Source: Dactylellina haptotyla (Eukaryota; Ascomycota; Orbiliomycetes; Orbiliales; Orbiliaceae). Taken from it: DNA of 64,000 bases. Made by a program: the position numbers and the translations under genes. The notes below the pieces were generated by a model. It did not search any database. It had not been told where the DNA came from and was given only the letters and a program-made list of their open reading frames with translations. Below, piece by piece: positions 45,387 through 56,848 of the stretch. Position 1 is the first letter of the stretch, and every line of letters starts with the position of its first letter. The DNA is taken from assembly GCA_031310005.1 (NCBI GenBank), contig CM062380.1, forward strand, positions 4,340,001-4,404,000, in the 5' to 3' direction.

Positions 45387-46369
45387 CTAGAAACCATAAG
45401 AATATTCGGGCTCATTACCGTATAGATACATATCATCGAGGTCAAAGTAAATGGATCGTTTACCCAGGCTCTTTTTATCCGCTATTTGCCGAACCTTTCG
45501 AACCAAATTTGGAATCGTCTCTTGTGTGGTCTTGTCAAATTTTTTCACGTACCCGGGTAGTTTCATCCCAACTTTGACGAGCTTAAGGCCCACCTTCGCG
45601 ATCGAAGCTAATTCTCCTGCACCTACTAAGCTAGGCAATTGTTTGTTGATTTCTAAGAGCGCCTGGATGCCGTAGCTAGCAAACACATCTAACAGTTCCT
45701 CGTGCATGACAAAGGACGCTCCTAGCGACTTGCCGTCCTCGTCTTGCAAAACGTTGAAAAATACCTTGCCGAGAATTCCTCCGATATCTGGTCGGACTTT
45801 TGTCTTATGGGTGAGGTTCCCACCGCCACTCCAAACCAAATTGATGTTGAGATAATCTGGTCTCTCTGCTCTGTAAAAGATACTCGGGGTTACTTTGAAA
45901 AAGCCATCAGCGACTTGGGCTCCAGATGCGGAGATAGTGAAGAATATCTGCATCCATCCAGGTTCTTTGGGAGTATTGGCGATGACCTTTCGGAACTTTA
46001 CGGTGCACAACTTTATCGGCTTCGTAAAGTCAGATACCGAAAAATTGCTAGATAGCGTACATGCTTTCCCATTAGAATCGTTGGGGTCGTCCGGTTTAAA
46101 TGAGTTCTCCAAATTTTATATTAGATACCTAGCACTATAAAAAAGACGATGACAGAACTTACCCCGTTATTAACACAGTCTCCGTCCTTATTCGTAAATC
46201 TTGGAAATCCATTTAGACCTTCAATCGTATTTATATAGCAACCTCCAATTGTATAAACTGTAACTTTTTTAACGTCGAGTTTCAACCCTTTGGGAAGAGC
46301 GCCAAGCCATAAGTCCTGGTTTAGATCTGCAGCAAAGGCGGGTACTGCTAGCGCCTTTAAACAAGACAT
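45387..46369 (-). CDS. Putative secreted protein, 308 aa, unknown family
   Basis: Two exons, 46369-46163 and 46106-45387, are separated by a 56-bp intron, and the phase closes. The N-terminus (MSCLKALAVPAFAADL) resembles a short signal peptide, though its hydrophobic core is weak. The first 100 residues contain four spaced Cys (GGCYINT, DGDCVNN, KACTLSS, IKLCTVK) suitable for two disulfides. A beta-rich middle (GWMQIFFTISASGAQVADGFF, LNINLVWSGGGN) is followed by a helical section. The C-terminus has a dibasic site (SLGKR/SIYF) that Kex2 could cut, releasing an acidic, Tyr-rich 22-residue peptide. I do not recognise the family. Confidence 0.65.
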
Positions 46370-47743
46370 TTTTTTGGGAAAATGCTTTTTGGAGTAAATA
46401 GATACTTAAGTATCAATAAGTTTATAAATCAAATAGAGCGGGGTTGATGGCATAGAAGCTAGTAAATGAACTACAGAATTAAAGTTCTACTAAGCCTTAT
46501 TTATATTCTCTTCATCGAATCTTGAAAAAACAATATATCTCCAGAATTAGAACGCATATCAGCCTCGCGCAATCTGCATCGGTTTGGATTGCTTGTAGAC
46601 ATTCCTATGTTTCCTAAAGGAAGACTTAGCACAGTAGATCTCCGTTTAGTAGTGGCTCTTTGAACGTAACCTATCTATATTAGCCACGCTTAAAGGCTAC
46701 CGAAGCCGAAAGGATGCATGACCCAACACCCGGAGCTATTGTTTGGGACTCGCCGAAACAAGTGTACTTTCAAGCTACACTTCATGCCATCCCAGGCCAC
46801 GAGCTCGGACCCTGACAATATAAACGCATATTCTATTAGGTTGGATTATGAGCCTATATTCATAGTGAGCTACGAGTAATTGGTCAAAGCGCATTTTGGG
46901 CCCAGTTTAGGAATAGAGAGTACCATTGCATATGAACTTAATCACGATACGTTAATGTAATGTTTGCGAATGTAACCCCTGGCTTTAGGAGGCTCAGAAC
47001 ATTCTAAAGTTTCCTCTATCTTGTTCCTTAGCCGCATAATATTTTCAAACATGTCATGAGTATGTACACTGACTGATAGTAATGTGGATCTTTCTGCTTT
47101 AATGGGCCTGCATTTCTTTGGAAGAGGGGTTTGTTATTGAACAATAGTGTACAACTGAAAAAGGTTTCTGTGTTGACTCGGATAACGGAAATACTCAAAT
47201 CCTATGCAGTATCGGGACCAGACCAAGCTTGCGCCAGATTATAAAATATCTTGTTTGAGAATCATAGGAAAAGGTCAGGGCGTCGGAAGCTGAAATCCTA
47301 GGAATCTTAGAAAGTACTGCCAGCTTGGTGTACACCGGGTAAGGTATAGATATAATGCAGTGCATCTCCTTTAAAAGGTATCCACCAAAATTATTGACGT
47401 GAACCATATGAGGAGATAGGGCAGCTGCAGGAGATATATAATGACGTCGCGACAGGCTATCAGGTTGCGATTTCAGACCTCAAGACTACAGAATACATCA
47501 TTTAACATAAGAATTGAGTTGCTATAGAATAGCAGGTCGCCGTATCTTATGGATGATAGATTGAAGCGTTAAATAAACACTGAAGACTAGAATTTCCAAT
47601 CAAAGTCTTCCTAATTTTTTCTCTCCCATTCGTTCGAGTCTCGGGGTTAAGAACTGGCTCTTGTTTCGCTCTATAACTAGCTGCGCCCTTTATCGATGTC
47701 CTAACCGTTGTCGCCCTCGAAATACTCATCATGGTACGGTCGC
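46370..47743. other. Intergenic with a foldback half-site
   Basis: About 1.4 kb, AT-rich. It contains one arm of the foldback family (47207-47227) and otherwise no gene that I can support. It should include the promoter of the secreted-protein gene on the minus strand. Confidence 0.4.
47207..47227. repeat. Half of a foldback element
   Basis: The sequence CAGTATCGGGACCAGACCAA matches the left arm of the palindromes at 7835, 18588 and 26572 with few changes. No right arm follows, so it is a truncated copy or a chance match. Confidence 0.4.
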
Positions 47744-48268
47744 TTACGGAGGTGAGCTATCCCAGATTGTAGTTGGCGTAATAGGACCCCAATACCAGCT
47801 GGCCGCTCCAACTGCGTCCGCAACACAAGCGGGTATATCTACAAAATTAAACATGTATCCCGGCATCCAAATTCTTGCGTGGCCCCAAGTCGGTGGTGGG
47901 CCTTGATCATACCAAAAATACCAGCTGTAAAGGGGTGGTTGGGAGCATTTCGCCACTGTCGAAATGGTTAGATTTTACGTTCAAAATATATCGTATTCTT
48001 CCCATTATATAAATAAGGGCAACTGTGTACCTATGTTATCCCGAAAACCTTGGCCCGCATCGTCGTCCCATAAGCCCCAAGTATCGACCCGGATCCACGT
48101 CTCCCAGCCTTCACCGAGCGCTGTCCGTTTATATTCCCTGTAAACGTGAATCCATGCTTGTGCGCCAGGCTCTCGTTTCGCTATATCTTTCGTATCAGGC
48201 GTAGGAATGACAGCTGCCCATATATGGGCAACTAGGGGCGCCAAAAATAGGTATGAGGATAGCTTCAT
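47744..48268 (-). CDS. Small secreted protein, WYDxGxPPTWGH family, member A
   Basis: Two exons, 48268-48031 and 47955-47744, encode 149 aa. A signal peptide (1-19) is followed by a short propeptide ending at a dibasic Kex2 site (DIAKR/EPG). The mature part aligns end to end with the protein at 49383-49823: both have TWG-WDDD-GQGF-DNI, then FWYDQG-PPTWGHA and a C-terminal Trp-rich segment. This member has only two mature cysteines (AKC, PAC). Its intron sits right after DNI, a position without an intron in the paralogue. Such Kex2-processed small secreted proteins are often effectors or antimicrobial proteins. The function here is unknown. Confidence 0.82.
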
Positions 48269-49382
48269 AATCTAGATGAGGTTACAGCTATCTCTTTAAG
48301 TTCGGCAATGAGATTTTAAAGTGTCTTTTGTACTTTTTTTTTCCAAAACGAAAAGAGAAACCCTTTTGAGTGTAACAGCAATAAAAGCTGGAACTAAGAT
48401 ATTAAGAACGTGGATTTGCACATCCTTAGGGCTGGTAATACTTATATTTATACTTTTGTATATATATGAAAATTTCCGCTACCAATTATAAACAAAGTCA
48501 GGAGATAATATTCGTAGGGACAATTTCGGCAAAAAAAAAAAAGGTATTGCGCCTTAATTTTATTTTCAAAAGGCCAATAAGTTATGCCCCCTGTCAGTCC
48601 GTGCACTTGTACCTCAAGGTACCCTTGAAAGTGCTACTAGTTTCAAAAGGCTCTAAGTTACCAGACTCACAGGGGCCGCTTGAATTTTGGGAAGGTCATA
48701 TGTTCCTAACCTACAAAGATCAGTAATCATTTAATTGCAGCAACACGATAAGAATTCGCGCAATCACAATCGAGCAATCACGCATTGCAAATATTCCTTG
48801 ACAGATGTAGTGTTACGAAAAAGTCGGAGATCCTATATTAGCGCACGGTGAGGATTATATAGTACTTCACTTTTCTAAACTAGCGCTGCTAAGATAGTGT
48901 GCCCATGTCGTTAACTCTAGGCACTAACTTAGATTTACTTATTATAATTTTAAATCCTAATTAAGGGTTCAAACTACAGGTACTGGCAAAAAATGTGCGA
49001 ACGACCGGGGTTTCGTACATGCTAATAAATTATTGTGATTTCCCCTCAAAGAGGTAATACTTTAATTTCTAGAATTGAAGAATTGGATCAATATCCAATG
49101 ATCATACAGTCTTTGACTGTAATTGTAATTATAAAATCGTTCAGGCGTTCGATTTAATTAAAAAAGAAGGAAATACTCGTGCACGACATCCCCAGTCGTT
49201 CGTATATTTTTTGCCAGTACCTGTAGTTTGTATTTATATAAGTGGCGATACATTGATACCTACAGCCTTAGGTTACATCTAACAGAACAATACAGGATTT
49301 TGAAACAAGTCATCCGACTGCTAATTCCTTATAATCATGTCAAGTCTTTCAGCACAATATCTTTAACAATCTAAGTTGCCTT
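48269..49382. other. Intergenic carrying a MITE
   Basis: About 1.1 kb between the two paralogous secreted-protein genes. It includes a poly-A run near 48530 and the 261-bp MITE at 48970-49230. No coding region is supported. A plus-strand open frame at 48466-48726 has no domain. Confidence 0.5.
48970..49230. mobile_element. MITE-like element with 41-bp terminal inverted repeats
   Basis: The left end (48970-49010) begins CAAACTACAGGTACTGGC. The right end is its inverse, finishing GCCAGTACCTGTAGTTTG at 49230. The two ends match over about 41 bp with three differences, all transitions. The interior is about 180 bp, AT-rich and non-coding. TA dinucleotides lie at symmetrical places 5 bp inside the ends (48975-48976, 49224-49225). 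Either the true element starts at CAGGTACTGG with a TA target duplication, as in Tc1/mariner elements, or the TIR begins at CAAAC. Confidence 0.85.
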
Positions 49383-49823
49383 TCAGTTCCAGTCGTCATA
49401 CACTCGAGTGCAACGAGCTCCTTCAATAGCCCCCCAAGGCGAACTCGCTTGCCAAACAGCGTCGAGAGTACACTGTGGGATGTAACCAGCCCAACTAAAA
49501 AAATAATTTGTCATCCGAAAATCGGCATGACCCCAGGTTGGTGGAGTACCTTGGTCATACCAAAAGGCCCAATTATCAACATTTCTTCCGCAATGGCCCC
49601 TAATATTATCAAGAAAACCCTGGCCCCAATCATCATCCCAAGTACCCCAAGTCTCAAACCGGAAGTGATAGTACTCGTTAAAATGCTGACCGTAGGTGTA
49701 GTATTTACACCACGCAGAGGCATCCGAGCGTTTCTTTAGTGAAGCCTCCTGGTCTGCTGGCAAAGCAGCAGCAAGGGATAGTACAGCAAGAGACCCGAAG
49801 GCTAGAACTTTCGCGAATAGCAT
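49383..49823 (-). CDS. Small secreted protein, WYDxGxPPTWGH family, member B
   Basis: Single exon, 146 aa. The signal peptide (1-20, ending ALA/A) and a short propeptide end at a dibasic site (EASLKKR/SDA). The mature protein (about 113 aa) has four cysteines (WCKYY, GHCGRN, PQCTL, ARCTR), enough for two disulfides, and is very rich in Trp, Tyr and Asp. It is the paralogue of the gene at 47744-48268, sharing the TWG-WDDD-GQGF-DN core and FWYDQG-PPTWGHA. Lacking the other gene's intron while keeping more cysteines, it may be the more conserved member. Secretion is well supported. The activity is unknown. Confidence 0.85.
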   Translation of the reverse strand: MLFAKVLAFGSLAVLSLAAALPADQEASLKKRSDASAWCKYYTYGQHFNEYYHFRFETWGTWDDDWGQGFLDNIRGHCGRNVDNWAFWYDQGTPPTWGHADFRMTNYFFSWAGYIPQCTLDAVWQASSPWGAIEGARCTRVYDDWN

Positions 49824-51322
49824 CTTAGATAAACTCGTAAATATATTTTTAGGCTATCGCGTTAGGAGTTTCCAGTACAAGACTCAGTTATTGACGATAT
49901 CTGCTTCTTGCAGCGGTCTCTATTGTTTCTGTATTAGCATGAAACATGAAATGTAAAAGACATTGAGAGTGGCTCTATCTTGCACCTCTAAACTTTATGG
50001 CGATAGCTGTGAACAGCTCAATTTAGTGATTCAAGAACAGATTGGCGTGATAGTATGAAGAGTATCTTAGAATGTATAGCTTCTATAATATGAGAGCTTG
50101 GACAAGATGTAAAGCACGAGGAGCTGCTGAAAGCCAATTTTAAAGGGGCGATGGATATTTAAATACATCTTTTAAAGGTCTAATCAGCACAACAAAAACC
50201 AACAACAAAGAGGAAAAAATCAGGAGCAAAAGTGAGAGTAAAGGATTTATTTCCTTCCAAACCTGGTCGTGTGGCTGTAATGCAATATATAGCGGGTTAA
50301 TATGTGATCCTTATATTGCTGGTAGCCTGTGTTTATTCAAGGTAAGGTACCAATTCGGAACATGGTGGGAGAGTGCAGACTATCAATAACACCTGCCTGT
50401 CGGATTCGACGATTGAGCCTCCCATCCATCGAAAGAAATAAGAAAGTATTAACAGATAGGCCAAAGTATTTTTTTTAAAAGTGAGAAACATCTACGAAAG
50501 GGCTTTTGACTCTTTGATGTTAATCGACGAAGAAGTGGCCTCCGAATAAAATTACCTACCTAAAGGGGCCGCGATGCTACGAAGGCCAAACCTGCCTTCA
50601 AAAGTGAACATTATGTAAGTAGTCAAACTAGTGTATGGTTTTGACGTTGAAAATATCCAAGCAGGCGCCAGAATTAGGTGAAGGATCTGTATTAGATTTC
50701 TCGTATATTCGCGCTTGTATTCGATTACTCATCGTAACTGTAGCCTCCTAACCAGTTATCTATTCCGAACCCCAGGAAGATTCAGCCTACAATTACTGAT
50801 CATATTCTAGCTTCCGATACGAGAAGCTATTGCCGACTACTAGAACAGGATCTTACTGTTACCTACCGCGGTTCAAGTAATATTGCAAGGATGAGCATAC
50901 GAACTGGGAATGAAGATAGTCAAGCATTGGTGTGATACCCGAGAAGATTTGACCGATTGGCGCCAAGGCACCAAGCGCAAGAGACTTTAGGAGCTCCAGA
51001 GAGTTGCAAGGGTGATTCTGGTTAAATTTCAAAGGGGCAATGCTAAATTTTTCTCGCGTATCCACCCACGTAAATGTACCAACTCTGGCGTTCGCACAAC
51101 GCGAATAGACAAAAGAAGCCTGTCGCGGTAAGACTTTACACAGCATGTCGGTTCATTTGCCCCTGTAAAGTCTCCAGCTTTATGAATCTCCCCAGAGTTT
51201 CGCAATTTCTATCACTATATGCTCTGTGCCGAAAGTTTGAAAAAAGAGAGCGCAATGTTCATGAACACTGTGGCAGTAAAGTTCGCAATATTCAATCATA
51301 ATAAGATCATGCGGTTGATACC
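49824..51322. other. Intergenic, no gene supported
   Basis: About 1.5 kb, AT-rich, upstream of member B. A minus-strand open frame at 50859-51146 has no signal peptide, domain or neighbour exon. Poly-T near 50470. Confidence 0.4.
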
Positions 51323-52010
51323 ATGATAGCTAGAGTTTTTGGCTTAGCCTGGGTCTGGGTAGCTGCGTTGCGGCTGCACTTTATGACTGCCCCCAAGCCT
51401 ACTGTCCCATCAAGGTTGTCTCCTGCAGTGAAATAAATATATGCAAGTACCTTATTAGTCGTCTCCTATTATGTGAAATGTGCTCATCTGATTCGAGTCA
51501 TAGATCCCTTATCCGGCTGGAGTGGATACCTCCAACAGACCCCCCACAGAGTTTTGATAAGACTTTAACCAGGTCTTTGGAGGGACCTAAGAGTACTGAA
51601 CTCGAAAAAAGAGATGACTACACTGCGCAATGGGCATATTTTGACATATATGAGAATTGCTGGTATGATACGAACTCAGAATATTATCAACTTTGGGTTC
51701 TTCCAGACGGCAACTTTAGACTGTTTAACTGGTTCCATACCTTTGACGACCATATAATCAGTATTAAATCATACTCTCACGCTTCCCCTGGCAAAGCTTG
51801 TATTATGTTATGAAGAGTCTCTTTGATGATATCTTCTATTCATCGCTCTCTGACCTTGTGTGTATAAACATGATAATATAGCTTAATGACCATTGGTATG
51901 ATTCCAACGGCCAATTAGGATATGGAGGGTTAGGTATCCAGATTACTGGCCATGGTGGTCCTGGTTTTGATGGCCAACCACAATTACAAGGTGCACTAAA
52001 ATGTACATAG
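51323..52010 (+). CDS. Unresolved small secreted-protein locus
   Basis: Three pieces with coding character lie in order. An ATG at 51323 opens a signal-peptide-like stretch (MIARVFGLAWVWVAAL). A segment at about 51520-51760 has a Kex2-like site (TELEKR/DDYT) followed by a Trp/Tyr/Asp-rich stretch (QWAYFDIYENCWYD). A segment at 51883-52010 reads WYDSNGQLGYGGLGIQITG and ends KCT-stop. The style (propeptide, Kex2 site, Trp/Tyr-rich mature part, final KC) resembles the paralogous pair upstream. I could not find splice sites that join all three pieces in one frame, so the locus may use odd introns or may no longer be intact. Treat boundaries as approximate. Confidence 0.4.
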
Positions 52011-53200
52011 TTGCTTTCAATATTTCTACGTGTGGGATATTTAATCTGCCCGACTTAATGATACCCATATCAGGTATCGGAGGACGATTCCGGGGTGGAA
52101 TCGGGGATAATACAGAGAGATAAATCCTTTTATACGAATAGTAGAGGATATGCTGCAGAAAAAGATTCCATAGATGCGGTAAATGCTTCGCACTTCTTGC
52201 GCCGCATCTGGTTTACGAGACAAATGTAGAGCCATGATACGCGTCAGAATTCCTATACCAGCGAACGCTGAAGACTATTACATAACTGTAGTTACTCCGA
52301 AAATATGATACCTTCACACCGGTTAGATAGTAATTTTCTTCCTTAGACCAGCGTTACCAAAGTACTGTCCCTATTCCTTCGACTGCGGCTACGAACCCGG
52401 TTTTACCTGGTGCGACTTGAAATGCTCTGGGGCCTTTTGGTGGCCATTGTGGCGAGCCCATATTACTCTGATATAATCCATCTCCATAATCAAATGCAAA
52501 TACACCTATTGCATTGCATTTGCGCAGTCCCCCAACTTGAACTTCTGGTCAGAAGTTTGCATTTGAGCTCATTCGCCACCGTCTGGGCTGTAACACATTG
52601 ATAACCGGAGCCTCCAGCTGGGTACATTTAATCGAGGATTGCGGAATTATAGTGTATATTATTTCTCTTTATAATTAAACCCTGAATGTTGGTCGTGTGG
52701 GACAACAGTGAATTGCATGTCGTCCGAATGGTGGCAGACGTACACTTGTTATCCCGAAACCCGCGGCCTCTATCTGAAAGTTAAACGGGTGTATATACTC
52801 ATACATACCAAGAAGAATAGTTTCCTGGATCTGAGGAAATTTTTCATTTTATTACATAAACATGAAAGCGCTGAATATTGAGAGTCTAGTCTCCTGACAT
52901 CTTTCCTTCTTGAACGATCGAGTGTTTTTCTAATTGTTGCATTCTTGGTCAGGAATGCTGTCATTGCCCGCTAACACCGATCCGACCGATTCGGAAGAAA
53001 ACATTGCAGAGGTGGCCGTTGAAGCTAGGACTGAAATGAGATCCATTGCAAGCTGCGGCTGAAAGCCCACAAAATATCAGAATCCATCAACTATTTAAGA
53101 GCTGGTGTTTCCTCGCAGGTCTGAGTTTAGAGACATAAGGCACCAGAATCGAATCGACTTTCCTTCTGAAAATTTTCTAACTAGTTAGTTATAGTTCACT
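52011..53200. other. Intergenic with a Cys/Trp-rich open segment
   Basis: About 1.2 kb. At 52355-52468 the plus strand reads a Cys/Trp-rich segment (KYCPYSFDCGYEP, then TWCDLKCSGAFWW) behind a pyrimidine-rich TTAG acceptor-like site. The opposite strand is also open over 52355-52549 (with a FDYGDGLYQSNMG stretch). One of the two may be an exon of a secreted-protein gene, but no start exon was found for either. Confidence 0.3.
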
Positions 53201-54569
53201 ATGGGGACTCGATTGGCAACTCTCTGGCTATTATCAAGCGCCATGGTAATGGCCAGCGGGCTGACTACGACTACAAGAAAGCCAGGTTGTCTGGCAGACA
53301 ATTGCGCTAGACAGGTTACAGGAACAATCCATCCTACAAACGCGCGAAGACAAGATTGTTCTAGCTTTATGTTGACAAACATCACACCGGATATAGTGTA
53401 AGTGAAATATCTCGATATCTGCGTCTCTGCGAAAAGGTCAAATGATGTTTTCTTATCCAGTAACTAAATTTAATGGAGACAATGAATCCAAATCTATAGA
53501 ACCGTGAGCAATACGATCACAATTTCGAAGCCATAGACTATCACTACTTCAATATCATTTGCAGTGGCCCCCGACAGTTACTGTAGTCTCAACTGTGACA
53601 AAGGAAGCGGATCAAACCATCTCAGTCTCAACTACTTTGACTCAGACCGTCACTATTGGAATCGTAACAACAACTATATACGCAGAGACAACGAGTGCAG
53701 ATGTCGATAAGCTAAAGCGCGCCGTAACTTTCTCACTTTCCGAGATTCCACCATACGCTTCAGCTTGTACTAGACCCTCTAGATACTCTAGCGCTTGTTC
53801 CTGTTGGGGTGTTACTCCTACCTAAACCACATTGAATCCTTCTGTATGTTTTTCATTCCCTGCTATTCCTAATGTATAAAGAAATATACTCAAACTATTA
53901 CCGATTAGACAATGACTGTCATAGTTACTCATACAGTCAGTCCTACCATTACTGTTACCAATAGTATCGAAGTCGATGATCCTTCCAGTCACAGTTCCAA
54001 CTACAATATTCAGTAGCACAACCATATTCATAACCAGAACCTTGTCAACTACGATAACTGAAACACTGATCACTAGCACAAGCACCTTCACTTCGTTTAT
54101 AACATGTCCCACCATCGTGAACAACGACTTTCAGCAGGGCTCCCAGGGTTGGACCTTTACCCCTAGTACTGGCGACGTATACGCATACGTCGTCATTAAC
54201 TATGGTATTTGCCCTAGTGGTGGTGCCAATTGTCTCGAGGCCAGAACATATAGTAGAAATACTTATTCCTGGAACCTCACACGAGATGGAATGCTGAACA
54301 CCTGTATCGCTGGAAACTATCGCATCGTATTTAATGTAGCGTGTTCATACAACGGATGTAGATATTCTGGTACTTTTTGTATCGGCGGTAGCCTGTGTGT
54401 CACAAGTTCAACAATAGCTAAAGAATTTAACTTTGCGCTGGCGCCTCTCACGTTTGATATTGCGCTTCCAGCAATGCCTGGTATTATTTTTTCTGCGACT
54501 GCAAATTGTTCAAACTTGCAGCGAATGCCAATTGACGATTTTACGATTCATTATCTCCGTGGCCTGTAA
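53201..54569 (+). pseudogene. Secreted Thr-rich cell-surface protein gene, probably decayed
   Basis: The locus has the layout of a common ascomycete secreted protein. The first exon (53201-53397) holds a signal peptide (WLLSSAMVMASG) and RRQDCSSFMLTNITP. A Thr/Val-rich stretch and the YASACT-RYSSACSCWGVTP motif follow (to about 53820), then another Thr-rich stretch. A C-terminal lectin-like or CBM-like domain (about 54110-54569) begins with IVNNDFQQGSQGWTF and carries paired cysteines. The pieces do not lie in one frame. Near 53530-53575 an in-frame TAG and a frame change interrupt the Thr-rich repeat, and a further frame change occurs near 53965. Standard introns do not repair all of these in my reading. 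A complex intron pattern remains possible. If intact, it would be a wall-associated glycoprotein. Confidence 0.55.
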
Positions 54570-55912
54570 ATTTCGGGCGTGCTTACGGTAGTATAGAGTT
54601 TAGAGCTGGGATGGCCTTGGACGATTTTAGAGAGAGAAGACTATTCCGTTAGTGAGCTATAGTTCCATCTACCTTAATAGTATTCGTAAAATAATAAGAA
54701 ATCTGATTAATTACTATCTAAGCGAAAGGAAAGAAGGACCGTGTGATAGATGGGGTAAGGTTAATGGTATTTGAAAGCGGGGATATATGCTAATATAACC
54801 CCTCTATGCGAAATTAAGGGGATTAAAATACTGGTAATAAAATGCACCGCCAAAACTGACTACATAGACTAGTTGTCACGGTTACCGTCGCAAGACGCGA
54901 TTTAATAGTCGATCGGCTACTAGCCTGGTCCATATGTATATATTATCGATAAGCATTCGCAAGGAAATGTCCTGAATCGCCATCTGCCCAAGTTTCTTTA
55001 ATGCACTAGACAATGCGGTGATTATTCTATAGCTGGAACATAAATATTGTCAATGCACTTGCAACTATCCAAATTGACAAGAAAGTCTTTCGGTCGCAGG
55101 CGGCCGAGTTGATGCGGAAGCCGTCTTCGTCGGGGTTGGGCCTCCTCGGTCATCGACAAGTGAAGAATTGCCACCAGGTAAATTTTGCATCTCCGATTCC
55201 ACAGTGGGTCACACGTCGATTGGGAAGAGAAATAGACAGCTCGGTTCCACTCCACACCATTTTATCACGAAAGAATACCTTTTTCAACCACAGTGAAAGC
55301 GTAAAGATGCATAATAACCTGGCGCAAGCCAAAAGCGTTGTCTCGTAAACCAGACGGCGGATCTTTATCAGCAGCGAAGGTGCAATGCGAGGCAGCTTTA
55401 CGAGAAAACCAAAAACGCTTAGTCTTGCTAGATCGATAATGTAGCCTTGCGCTAGGAAAGTATTAGTGCAAGATACAATCCATCTCCAGTCGCAAATATT
55501 AAAACTTTAGTGGAAACCCACCCTGAATCCTTTTCTCGCAAGCCAGATGCCGCCTGAATCCTCTAATCGGACGTTTTTCTGGTGTGCCGAACGCAATTAA
55601 CTCTCATCCAACTCTTGCTAATTTGCGGCTGTAACCTCGGCATTGGGGACAAAATAGACTTCCGCGCCGAACAACGGGTCAAGTTCCTTGCTAGTAGGCC
55701 TACTTAGGCTGCTTAAGCGAGAACTCGGTTGATACCTTCTGCCGCTCCGGGCAATGTGATCTAGGTACTTAAGTTGGTCAAATCGCGTTCAATTGCATGC
55801 AAGCAAGTAGCAGCAGCAGTTGGATGGTAGCAATTTGAACAAAAACCGGGATATATTCTTTTAAATTCTATTATCTTCTTAATCAAACTTATCCTCCAAT
55901 CTAAACAGCAAA
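54570..55912. other. Intergenic, no gene supported
   Basis: About 1.3 kb before the SDR gene. Open frames at 55022-55348 on both strands lack domains. The last 150 bp are pyrimidine-rich and probably the SDR promoter and leader. Confidence 0.4.
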
Positions 55913-56848
55913 ATGGTTGACACCAAAAAAACAAAGAAATCCGTCTTTATCACTGGTTGCAGCCATGGCGGGATGGGTGATGCATTGGCCCAAGAATTTC
56001 ACCGTCGGGGCTTACAGGTTTTCGCGTCTGCCAGAAACTTGACCAAGACGACCCATTTGGTTGCAATGGGGATTCAGGTTGTCGAGTTGGATGTTCTGGA
56101 TGACAACGCGATAGAAGCCGCTGTGAAAGCCGTGGCAGAAGCAACTGGTGGTAGATTGGACTACCTGATAAACAATGCGGGCATTGGTATGATTGACGTT
56201 TTTTTTTAAAAAAAAAGCACTCCCAGGAACTATAGACCTACTCACACGTATTATACAGAGCTCTGCTGTGGCATTTTAGATACGGATTTTGCAAAGGCGA
56301 AACTACTCTTCGATACAAACTTGTGGTCGGTAATCACCATAACAAAGGCCTTCACTCCATTGTTGGAAGCCACCAAGGGCACCGTCGTGAACCACAGTTC
56401 CGTCGGTTCAATGGTCTGCATGCCGTTCTTGGGCGTGTATAGTGCCTCAAAAGCTGGACTGGACCAGATATCCGATGCGATGAGAATGGAGTTACGCTCT
56501 GTAGGGGTTTCGGTAGTTATTCTTTCAACGGCGGGTGTTAGGACTCGAATGTTAGAGAATCGCGAGCCCATGCATGTGCCCGAGGGGTCGATATTTGCTC
56601 ACAACAAAACGGAAGTAGAAAAACTTAAGAACGAAGAGCAAGTAGTGGGAATCACGGCTGATGCGTTCGCAAAAACTATCGTAAACAAATTACTCAAGAA
56701 TAGTAAGCCAACGAGAATCTGGGGTGGTGAGAGCGCAGGCTTTGTATGGTTCATGCTAGCTTTCTTCCCTCAGTCAATAATCGATTGGTTTGTCATAAGA
56801 TTGACTGGTGCAGGGCCATACTTCAAATATCAAAATAGATTCAAGTAG
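55913..56848 (+). CDS. Short-chain dehydrogenase/reductase, AYR1-like
   Basis: Two exons, 55913-56186 and 56259-56848, encode 287 aa. The 72-bp intron contains an unusual T9-A9-type tract (about 56199-56216). The protein has the classical SDR signatures: cofactor loop TGCSHGGMGDALA (residues 14-26), NNAG at about 87-90, a catalytic Ser in NHSSVGSM, and the YSASKAG active-site Tyr/Lys. The N-terminal pattern VFITGCS-GG-G-ALA-EF and the hydrophobic C-terminal segment (FVWFMLAFFPQSIIDWFVIRL) match the AYR1 group. Its yeast member reduces 1-acyl-dihydroxyacetone phosphate with NADPH at the ER and lipid droplets. Relatives in fungal clusters act on secondary metabolites. The neighbouring MDR and terpene synthase genes raise that possibility here. 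Confidence 0.9.
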
